A stretch of 64,000 nucleotides of DNA from Incurvaria masculella (lineage: Eukaryota; Arthropoda; Insecta; Lepidoptera; Incurvariidae). This document shows positions 48,501 to 60,500 of the stretch, in pieces; the stretch's first letter is position 1, and each line of letters starts with the position of its first letter. A program made the translations under genes and the position numbers. A model generated the notes under the pieces. It worked only from the letters and a program-made list of their open reading frames with translations, was not told where the DNA came from and made no database searches. The stretch spans positions 10,955,595-11,019,594 of the forward strand of contig OX335644.1 in assembly GCA_946894095.1 (NCBI GenBank), written 5' to 3'.

Positions 48501-51500
48501 ATAATTCAACTTTTTCAGGATTCGGCTTTACGCTAAAGGGCTCCAACGACTTCAAGCTGTCCGACTTCTACGCGGGTCCTGCAGAGTCATTCAGCCCGTA
48601 CTATGGCGTTGAAGGCGACGGTGATATCTTCAACCCGGCCAACCTTGACTCGCTCAAGCACCACGTGCTCAAGCAGACCGACGACAAAGGCGTACACTTT
48701 CTTATGGCAGACGGTGTAAGCGCTTTATCTATTTCGTTTAAACAGTTTTGTCTTCTTTTTATCCATCTTAAGTTTTAGTGAGTGTATTTTGTTTGCTATT
48801 TATGTCATCTTGGGGCAAGTTTCAGGCCTGCACAATATGTCTCACAATATCTTTTGTCGCCGGTTGATTATACCCCTCTCCCAACCCAACATGTACGCAC
48901 CATGCACTGTAGGCACTTCGTTGTCAAGCTGTTTGTTATGTTCACATCATTCAGTGTTGAACCGCACACAGTGTTTGTGTGCCACAGAAGTTTTCAGTAG
49001 AGGGCCAGGAGAACATCAGGCGATCCTGAACAAACAGCTGTACCTGTTTCAAGCACTCATGCCAGTGTGCCCCGGTGGATACTTCCTAGTCAAGCTGTTC
49101 GACGTGTTCACATCATTCAGTGTAGACCTCGTGTGTCATTATGCAGGGATTCTCGGTGGAGGGCCAGGAGAACATCCAGGAAATCCTGTCGAAGCAGCTG
49201 TACCTGTGCCAGTGTCTGGCAGCGCTCATGCTCGTGCGTACGGGTGGACACTTTCTCGTCAAGCTGTTCGATGTGTTCACACCGTTCAGTGTGGGCCTCA
49301 TTTACCTCATGTACCGATGCTTTGAGAAAGGTGATATTACTGTAGTTTATTAAAAAAAGTGTTATTTAACCATTGTAATATGATTGAGTAATAGAGAGCA
49401 AAAAATAGCTATTGTGCTGCAAGAATGTAACACTATGCCTAGCCACTTTGGGCAAAGTATTGCGACTGGATTTAAATTGGGAGAACTCAATTCCCAAAGC
49501 AATGCAGCCAATTGAGAACTCCCTACTTTTTTGAGACCAGCTTGGCTGAAAAAAACTGGCCAGGTGCGAGTCGGTTAAGCACACACAGGGTTTTATTTAT
49601 TTTTCTGGCGGCAATAGAAATACTCACTCTGTAAAATATTTCAACTGTCTATCTATTACGGGTCATGAGATACAGCTGGCGACAAACGGACGGACGGATA
49701 GCGGAGAACAGAACCCTAAATATAGACGGCGAACTTTATTTGCCGTCTAAAGTTCAGGTCGACACGGACGCATCATAAAGTCCAAAAATCACGAGTTTAA
49801 AACACTTATGAATACAGATACTTTCAATTAGGTTAAGTTAGATAATGTTGATTATATGCACACGAAAAATACATACTTTCGAATGTTCTGGGTTTTGGAT
49901 CTGCATGGAGGCTGGACTAGGAAAGGTCGGATAAATAATTTTAAAAAATTATAATGTCATTTAGCAAGTGATAACTCATCAAGGTACTCGACATTGCAGT
50001 AAGCATCCACAAACCGGTGACTTCGCGGCCGGCAAACTCGGAGCGGTACCTGGTGTGCGCGAACAAGCGCGGCGACGCGGACGCCGTGGAGCGGCACCTG
50101 CTCGCCGTCAACTCGTTTCTGTGGAACCACCGGGACGCCGATGACGACGTCACGGAGCTCGTGCCGCTCTCCGTGCTGCAGTCGGACGAGCCCTTCTACA
50201 ATTACATATACAACAGCAACTGTGTGTAAGTTTTATTTTATGTTACATTTTTTTATGCAATCTGACATGGATGGCTAATACCACACAACTACCGTTATGA
50301 TATTAGCCAATACAGCACATTCCCGAAGGAATTAGGTTCCATGCGAGGACATTCCCTTTATGAGCACAGCTACATTGGACTGGATGGAAAACACGGTCAA
50401 TTTTTAATTGCCGCTTCGACCATCTTTTCATACAATGCGATGGTACCAACCCGGGCGGGCTTAAACCCTACCACCTAGTAGAGGGAATCTACAGTTATAC
50501 ATGGGTTCCGAACCATGGGGCAGCTCGCATTCATGACGAAATGCACTTATCCAACTCAGAACTTGAAAGAAAGTGGTGCATGTGAGGATTTGAAACCAGA
50601 ACTCTGGTATGCTAGGCAAGACCCTGCGCCATTAGGCTACAAGCCACTCGAACTGAACATGGATGACTAATACCAAACCGACCGTCAGATATTAGCCTAA
50701 CACACCATATGGGAGCTAAGTGCCATGCGAAGACCTTCCTTGTATTGCTCGCCTACATTGAATTTGACGGGAAACACGGACAATTTTCAATGCTGCTTAG
50801 ACCATCGTTCATTCAATGCGATGGTACCAACCCGGGCGGGATTAACCCTACTACCTAGTAAACAAGGTCAAATACCTTCATTTGTACGTGGAATCCAAAC
50901 CACGGCCAGACTCAGCGGTTGAAAATGGTCACCCATCCAGAACCCACCCGCGCTCAGATGCTTCATCCAGCTTATCGAATCGCAAGGCGTCGCGCCACTG
51001 AGCTAATGGGGCTAACATATAATTATTATTATGATTACACTGCATGACTATGCGTCGAGTAATGAAGGACGGGAGTGGTGACATACTCATACGTACTGCA
51101 GCAGCGTAGCCATGTTTAAGTGAAAATACACTAAGGGTTAAGTGCACCATCTCTGGTGATTTTCAAGCATATGGAGTATTCTACATGTTATCTTAAATTG
51201 TGAAAATCTTATTAAAATTACACTAATAATTCTTGAGATATTCGCATTTCAATACTATAGAAGTAGTACATTTTTCATACATTAACACTGAGTTTTTTCG
51301 CCCCTCCCATCCTTCCTTGCTCGAACATTTTATGACACCAAAGCATTTGTGGCGCAGCGGTTCGGACCTCTCTTTTCACTCTGGAAACTGTTGATCCGAC
51401 CCCTGTTAGCGTGCATCACTATCTTTTTCTTTGAATTTGACAGCTGTATAAATAACACGGATGGTCATGGTGAAGGAAAATATTGTTAGGAAAGCCACTA

Positions 51501-54500
51501 CTTGGGTGGAGTTACGCTTTACCACTGATGACAAATGAAGGAGAAGTGGCATGCGGTCGATATTGTGTCTCCGGCGTATGCCACACAGTCGAAACATCGC
51601 TACCACACGTGGATGTGCTCTAAAAATATGTTAAGTCAGTTCTAGTCCACAAACCCTCCCAATAAGTCTGCGACAATGTTTGCATGCAGAATATACGTTT
51701 AAGGCGGCCCAACCCGGCGGGACTAACTCATTCGCGGGCACTGTACAAAACAGTGCTGTTGCGCTCTGGGACCTTCTCTGTTTCAAAGAAAAAGACAGGC
51801 TCCGTGATGAGGAAGATGCAACATGTCCACAAAAAAGACAATGTGCATAGTGTATGATTTGGTAAGACGAAAATTTTGATTTTGAAAACGACTTATAGCT
51901 AAAAGTAAACCACGACCACTGTAGTCAAAGATCTAACAAAAACCAAATAGATTATAAATCTTGATTAAATAAGCTATGTCTGATGACTGATGTTTTCAAG
52001 ATTTTCTTACTTTATCATTGCGTAATAAACCACCAAAGTTATTGTATAAAACACGCGAAAAATTCGAACTTTCGGACCTTATAACTTAGAAACCAAACAC
52101 AATTTTGCAATGCTAACGGTCATCAGACATCTAGTTCGATCAAATAAAGCTCTTTTGAGCAAAATTTGGGATCTCTGATAAGAAATATGGGCGTGATCTT
52201 CTTTCCCCGTTTGTATGGGGAGTTGAGCGGGTTGGGCCACCTTAAGTTGGGTTGGCAGTTTTAGAAAATTGGAAACAGTGCTAGTAGGCGCGCTAGATGG
52301 CATATCTATGGGCTCTACCAATAATCAGTCTTGGTACCCCCGTGTGCAATCCCTCTGTTTTACGTCATCATGTTTAATCAAGACTAAGAGACCATTAAGG
52401 GCGCATATTAAAATAGCAAAATCGTCTTCCAAGCCCTAAGTTTTCTCTACCCCTAACCGTTGTCAGATAAAAAAAAAAAATATTATCACTTGTGTAAGCT
52501 TGATTCTATGTCCGTATGTGTCCTATGTCCGTGTGATTTTTTGTTTCTCATTAAAAAAAATCGAAAATTAACGTAAAAAAGACAACTTTTTTTCCAATAT
52601 TTTCCATTCTAAAAGGTATATTAAAAAAATTAAAACATACAGACATAGATTTATACATTATATTTTAAAAGGCAATATTTCAATAACCTAGTAAAACATT
52701 AGGAGCACGGAAACAGTTATCGCCCGGAGTATGGGGAATTGATAGGGTAACGACTCTCTCAAGATGATATCAGATTTTATAGGTTCACTCTCTTTGTGTT
52801 GTTCCAGCATTGGCGAAAGACAAATAAAGAATCTCCTAAAAATTGCTCAGTTCGCTAAAGACAAGACTCTGAAGGAGACAAGTCAGGCGGAGATGAAGAA
52901 GCAATGCTTGAAGCTCTGGAAGGTGGGTACCAATAATTTGTCACACTGTTGGCAATCTGCACAAAATATATTATTGACATTTACATACGTTTTTTAGTAA
53001 CGGTATACGGTATACGGTATGCAGTCTATGGTTTCTAATCACAACACTTACTTTTGCTCAGTACGAACTTGCATGCGACCTGCAGAGTATCACTTCTGAT
53101 TCGTCTGCAGCATTCGATTGTTGTATTATTTCATTTTTAATTTCATTTATTTAAACTTTTTGGTAGTCAAACTACACTAAGTTACGTCACAAAGATCCGC
53201 GGATTCGATCAACCCAGTAAAGAAGAACCCGCAAAGAAACATATTTTTCCATCCACAATTATGAAATACATACTTAGATCTAAATGCTACTGCCAAACAA
53301 TTCCTTGGTAGAACAGATTAAGGCAAAGAACAAAGAACAATAGAAACGGCAACCCTCAGTTAGCAACAGGCATGTATTGGATCCAGCTCACATGTTATCA
53401 ACCTGATCTATAGTAATTTGGATGCGTCACTGGAGGCATACCAAGCACGCCAAACTCAAAACCATCAATCTTTTTTTCTGAATATCCTGTAACCTAAAAT
53501 CCCCTGTAAGATTGTAAAAATGAAAAACGGTGTGTAGCCAAGTGGCGCGGGGACTTGCCTAGCATAACAGAGGTCTGGGTTAAAATCCTCGCATGCACCA
53601 CTTTCTATCTCATTCTGAGTTGGATAAGTGAATTTCGTCGAGAATGTGAGCTGCTCCATGGTTCGGAACCCATGTAAAACTGAAGGTCCCCTTCCCCTAC
53701 TAGGTGGTAGGGTTTAAGCCCGCCCGGACAATAATAATTAATTATCGCATTGGATGAAAAGATGGTCAAAGCGGTAATGAAAATTTGTCTGTCTTTTCCA
53801 TACAGTCCAATTAGCCGTGCTCATAAAGATAAGGTCCTGGCATAGCACCTAATTCCACCAATGTGGTGTGTTGGGCTAATATCATAATGGTAGTTGTCTG
53901 GTATTAGCAATCCATGTCAGGTTGCATTAAAAAAATGGTTTCCCTGCTTCACGGTCGATTCTACAAACATATTAGATTCGTTGAAAAAAGCGATGCACAT
54001 GCTTAGTCGCACGGCGCACGGTCTGACGCAAAATACTATTTCGGTGACGCGCGATGCAGCTGCCAGACGAGGTGCGCACGCAGCCGCCGCGCATGAGCCC
54101 CGACGAGACGCTGTCGGTGGTGGTGTCGCTGATGGCGCGTGCGCCGCCCGACGGGCACAACCTGCCCGCGCTCAAGACGGACGTGCTGGGCCGCGCGCCG
54201 CACGCGCTGGCCGCGCGCGACGACCTGCGCCGCTTCCGCAGCATCTACGACTGGCACTTCCAGTTCCTCTTCAGCACCAGGCAGAACAACGAGTGCAAGT
54301 GGTTCCTAGGTGAGCCTTGCCCAACACTTGTACCCAAATCCTTTTGGCTTATCACCAGGGAGACATTCACGGACTTTTAGCAAACTTCCAAACGCGACGC
54401 AATCTTGCGGCATTCACGCTCGCAGCGTCTTTTCCGCTATCAAATGGTATCCAAAAAGTGACCAATCCGGATGGGACGCCGCTAACGCAAAGTAGCGTAA

Positions 54501-57500
54501 GCGTCGTCAGCCGCACACTATAGCTGTCACCTAGAAATATGATTATGGGAATAACTAACTGCTTTTTTTCTTGTTTTTCCCTAATGTGTTGTTTTCTCAC
54601 TTACGACTAATCACTACACTAGAGCCACGCTATGATGGTGATTTTGACAGTTCGTTACCAGTGATGGGTAAAAATCATCAATTTATTTTTATATCGATAT
54701 TTTTTTCAAATTGGGAAGGCTAAGTAAATAATTATTACCACAGTATGTAAATAAGCTATAGCAGTATGGAAACTAGGCCTTTCATTCGAGGTAGTTACCT
54801 ACGTTCCATTGGGATATTAGGATTAATGCTTGAAAAATTGTTATTTTTGTAATTAATAAAATATTTGAGCTTACATTATCAATGGAAATAAAGTAGTTAC
54901 AAAATAAAATGAGACAATAAAAAACATTATTATTTAATTAGGTAGTACCTGGGGACCGAGATATACTCGGTGTTTCCAAAATTTATTGTAACATTATGAA
55001 AACCTTTTAATTTTATTTTACAGCTTACATTTTTTTACTTTAATTTCCAAATCTGTTATTCGCAAATCAAGAAAAAGCAAACAAGGTGTATGTTTGGCAA
55101 CTAAGAAATTCAAGAAATATAAGCAGCCCTAAAAAGGGCTTTGTCGTACAAGGTCACTGTGGTGTGAATTATTCAGATAGTTCAGACTCTTCTTCAGCTG
55201 AACTTTCATCGCTGCCATCGTCACGAACAGGAATGATGAATTCGTGGTCAATAAATGTGTCCACCCTGATGTCTCTAACATAATCTGCCATTATTGTCTT
55301 TTTCGTTTTGTCAACAACTTTGGACCAATCCTCTTTTGTGACATTTTGACATGCTTGTTTTAACAAGCATAGCATTTTATTTGCAGTAAATGGAGGATTA
55401 GTATTGTTTCGAGCTGCATAGCCTTTAATCTGTGCCCAAATTAATTCAATGGCATTATACGGGCAATGGTAAGGCGGGAGGCGAATAACGCGGTGACCAT
55501 ATTCCATTGCCAATTCATCGATTTCATATTGAATTTGTGAAGGTTTATTGGACTTCACAAATTGTACGAGCTCCGGTTTCATCATGCTCATGTTAGCTTC
55601 CACGCCTTTCTTTTGGAGCCACGCTACTAATTCTTCTTTTTTGTTTGCTTGGGTCGGTGCCTTATCAACCTGCACTGAATGATATGGCGCATTATCCATA
55701 ATAATTGTTGACGGCTCAGGAAGGCTTAATAAAAGTTTAGTAAACCATTCTTTAAATTTCTGTGCATCCATTTCTTCGTGGTAGTCACCTGTCTTTTTGG
55801 ATCGAAATGCCAGCAAGCAATCTTCGATAAATCCGCCATCAGCGGAACCAGCGTGACATATTATCAATCGGTAGGAACTTTACTGGACGATGATGGTGTA
55901 TCATCCGTCCAAGAGCGTGAAACTGTGTGGTTTGCATTTAACCACGTTTCATCAATAAAAACCACGTGTTCCCATTTTTCAATTTTAATAACCTTCCTCA
56001 ATAAAGTATTTCTTGCCATGACAATATCAAACCTCTCCATGATAACTTTTATTTTGTCACATTTTTTATAGAGGAAGCCGAGGTTTCTAAGAATTTTTGA
56101 GAGAGAAGTCTTCCCACCAGAATAAATGCCTGCTTGCTTTAATGAAGCAAGTAACTTGAATCTCGTGGGAAACTCATTTCTCTGATAATAACCATAAATA
56201 TGGTTTCTGATGGCATCTGCGTCAAAATCATCAATATTAGTTACCGATTTCGTCCTTTTTCTCTTTTTAGGGGTGCTCAGAACATTTTCTTCGGTTCCAC
56301 TCTCCCCGTATTTCTGTTTTGTTATTCTTGACACAGTATTGACACCGATGCCAAGAGCCGCCGCAACTCGTTCGACCACTTGTGTTACAGGCAAAAGAGG
56401 TCCACCATTTTGCGACTCAAGCTCAAAGTATTCTCGCAATTTCAAAATAAGCTCACGGGACTGGCTATCAAAAACTTGTTTTTTTGACATTTTACAAAAG
56501 CGGGGCGCAATATGCGACGAACTGTTTCGGTCGGGTCGTGTTACGGAGTAAAACTCAACGTAAATAATGGCGTGAAGACGCGGCGCGTAACTGAGTAGGA
56601 TTCCGAGAGAGAGAAGTTCGCGGGTCTAAGGACGGATTGCGAATGACCTCCGCAATTAGCCGGCGCCATATTTACACACAGTATGCACCGCAGCACAGGA
56701 GGGTGTGAAGCGCCTACGATTCCTAATGAGCGAACATATCTACTGTCTCTCTCGCACTAGTTGCACTGTCTCGTTCTCTGGTGATGACGTGACTAAATGC
56801 AGTGATAACGCCACGTGTGTCAGACTATCCACCAATTACAGCTCGTTTATCTATAGCTCTCTTGTACCCGAGAACAGTGTATCAACAGTAGCATCAGATC
56901 AACAGGAACAAACGACAGGAATGTTGCTAGTGCAGAGAAAATAAATGTTTACTAAGCTAAATGAGAAGTTGTTTTCAGACATTTTCGCAATCTGGCTTAT
57001 TAAAATAACAAGGAGAATATTAATAGAAAACAAATAGCATCTATAAATCTATTTCAGCATATAAAGCTACATTATGTAGTACTAGTAATGTAATAAGCAT
57101 AAACAAATACTAAAATTGATTCTAAATAACGAAGATAATGAAGGCGGATCCGAAACCAAACTTTACGAAACAATTTATCGAATATTATTTAGCAAGTGTC
57201 CCAACCCTATTTAGGATGTGAGTGTGTGTCAAATTCGTACCATAAATTTTCTAAACATCTTGTAAATACACCCATATAATTATAAATTTCGTATCGCATC
57301 ATAAAATTGACGCCTTCATGAATATTCAAATAAATGAACTAGATCTGTAAAAAAATATTATATGGTTCACAATGGTTTTGAATATTTATTAAAATAGTCT
57401 CATACCATATTTTGTTCGTTAGCATACATCAGCACTGAAGTGTCAAAATCACAATGGTAGTTTGGCCCGACTGTAAGCTAAATGAGAAGTTGTTTTCAGA

Positions 57501-60500
57501 CATTTTCGCAATCTGGCTTATTAAAATAACAAGGAGAATATTAATAGAAAACAAATAGCATCTATAAATCTATTTCAGCATATAAAGCTACATTATGTAG
57601 TACTAGTAATGTAATAAGCATAAACAAATACTAAAATTGATTCTAAATAACGAAGATAATGAAGGCGGATCCGAAACCAAACTTTACGAAACAATTTATC
57701 GAATATTATTTAGCAAGTGTCCCAACCCTATTTAGGATGTGAGTGTGTGTCAAATTCGTACCATAAATTTTCTGAGCATCTTGTAAATACACCCATATAA
57801 TTATAAATTTCGTATCGCATTTATAACATTAGTATGGATGTAGAATAAATACAGAGCACATCGTAACGCTGCTCTCATTTGATTGGCCGGCCTTTCGGCA
57901 TTGGCGCGCGAACTGTTTGCTCGCTACTCTATAGATGCTATATAGCGTATTAGCGCATGTTGAGGGTGCTTACACACAATTTAAAATATGTATTATAAAA
58001 TATAATCCGTTTGTCTAAATTAGGTGCTGGAGGAAACCAGGTGTACCAGTTGAATGGAATGCAGTGGAAAAGTGCTGTGACACTCCATCTTACCATGCCT
58101 GCCAAAACCCTTATCTACGGTGAGGTGTGTACTGTTTGTTTTCTCTAGCGAAAGATAAATATTAATTTTAAAAGTATTCTTCCCCTAAATCATGCGCATT
58201 TCCACAATTTCACATAAACTGTTTTCAGACCGTAAATTCACCAGACTGACCGTTATGTGTATTTCATGTATAGTCTTTTTCTCAAAACGTTTTTTTTTTA
58301 ATATAAACTGGACATGGATGGCTAATACCACACCGTCATTATATTTGCCCAACACATCGCATTCTCGAAGCTAACCTTCCACTTATGAGCAGGGATTATT
58401 GAACCGGATGAGATGGTCCACACGGACAATTTTTCATTACCTCTAACAATTTTTGTTTAATCTTTTCATCCAATCCGATGGTACCGACTCGGGTTGGTAT
58501 GGATCTACAGTTTTACATGGATACCGAACCATGTAACAGCTCGCATTCGTGAATAAATGCACTTATCCAACTCGGAAAGAGAAAGAAAGTTGTGTATGAA
58601 TAGGGGCGAAGAAAAGAACCCCGCACCATAAAGCATGGACTATATAGCAGGGCAGCACCACACTGTGCACTCTAACATGGCGGTATGTACACACGATGTT
58701 GGTATACAATATATTAATGTCTCTTCTGTGGGGGCAGGTTGTGAAAGAGTTGAGTGGGGAGGGGGCTCAGCAAACGCACACCAAGGCCCTGCACATCATG
58801 GACGCTGTGTGCCTTGGAGGCATCGACGTCTCGCACTGTCCGCTCACTGAAAGGTCTGTTCACCTCTTCATCCAGGATATGATAGTGCTAGCAGAATGTC
58901 TTATAATTCGTTTTATGAAATTAAATACATAATTGCTTAGTGTACTCGCCAATATAGTTACAGTTTGTAATTTTCAAGGAAAAAATGGCCAAGAACCACC
59001 TTAGCGCAATCTATTTTTGACAAAAATAGCCTTCGACGAAAATTGCTCATCTTTGCTGTTATTGCATTTCTTTAAAAGTAGACTTATCTGGGCCTTTGAG
59101 GAAAACACTTAACTTTTTTGTTTTTGCGTTTCTTCTTAATTTCTTTCAAAAAACACAGTCGAGTTGAAAATATTTTGGTATCAATGTGTGCACAAGCTAT
59201 CTTAAACTGATTTCCATGAATCTTTCAATGGCCGTACTAAATCGGTTACCAATACTAGAACTGCCTTACTAATACATTTACTTTACTAATAATACATTTG
59301 TACCATTGCCATTACTCCGGTATGTCTAGCTAGAAGTACCGGACAGCAAGAAATACCGGAGTAATAGAGATGGTATAAATGTTTATTAGTAAGGCAGTGA
59401 GTGCGGCGTCATTTGCAGGATAAGTCAGTGCGAGATGTTCTGCACGGCCCTGAGCAAGCCGTTCGAGCACCAGGCGATGGCGATCCGCTGCAAGAGGCTC
59501 TACGGCCTGGAGGAGTTCGCGCGCGCCGCCAACCGGCTGGACATGCGGCTGCTGAAGATCGGGCAGCAGGCGCTCACCGTGGAGGTGCCAAGCCGGATCG
59601 ACCGGCAGCGCTTCCACGTCGTCGGCTCGCTCGCCTTCTTTAAGGAAGTCAAAGGTGCACCGTCGTTCTTGGCTGTTTTCATTTAGTAACCGCCCTTGCT
59701 AAAAGGACTTACTAAAATTCTTCAGTTTCAGGCCCGCAACTTCATTCGTGTGGTGGAAACCATTATCTCTCGGTAATTGCACGTTCAATCCGGATGATAT
59801 GCACCCTCTATCTCCTCCGAGGTTAAATAGCGACTTTTACATTGAATCGTTATTTTTTTAACATGGTGTGATGAACCACCTGGCCGGCCAGAGACTGCTC
59901 GTCAGATCTGCATAACGCTGTTTCCCCATTCCCTTTCTACCGTCGCTCAACGTGAACTAGGTAGGGATTTTAATTTCACTGTCGACATTCCAAAAATAAG
60001 AATCAACCGATCTTATAGATCCTTAATCTTACTAACCCAATTTTTAGAGTCACATGAGTGGCGAACCCATTTGCTGTCATCTACCTATTGCTATAAAGCC
60101 TTACTTCACCGATGTAGAGGGTTCCTTCGCAATATTTTCCTTTACCATAGAGCATTCAAATTACATGTATAATTTTAATATTTATTTTCAGCTGTCCCAA
60201 GAGACTTTGCACGTTCCTTTATACTCATAGTCCGAGTGGGACTCGCACATAAAGGGTTCTGTACCATCACACAAGATTTGACCCAAATAAATTTGGGAAA
60301 AAAATCTTGTAATTTTTACTATTTGTCGTTATAACGGCAACAGAAATATATACTATGTAAAAATTTCAGCAATCTACCTATTACGGTTCTTAACTTACGG
60401 TTGAGGACAGACGGTCTGACGGACAGCGAAAGCTTAGTAATAGGGTTCCGTTTGGCACCCTTTGGGTATGGAACCCTAAAAAGATAAAAGGTTGCAGTTT

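Larger units (their letters stand above)
54617..57473 (-). mobile_element. DD82E (Sailor-like) DNA transposon in CMTR1 intron 10
   Basis: The ends CACTAGAGCCACGCTATGAT (left) and CAGTCGGGCCAAACTACCAT (right, complement) are imperfect inverted repeats, about 28 of 38 bases alike, including a shared GTGATTTTGACA. TA lies on both sides (54615-54616 and 57474-57475), the target duplication of the Tc1/mariner group. A two-frame transposase on the minus strand fills 55169-56490. The right part includes a 347-bp segment duplicated beyond the element. Confidence 0.85.

Noticed and set aside
48789..49325. 178-codon frame overlapping CMTR1 exon 7
   Set aside because: It joins the pseudo-copy and the wrong frame of the real exon; the exon 7 frame is set by catalytic motifs and phase.
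53894..54313. 139-codon Ala/Arg-rich frame
   Set aside because: Shadow of CMTR1 exon 10 in a GC-rich stretch.
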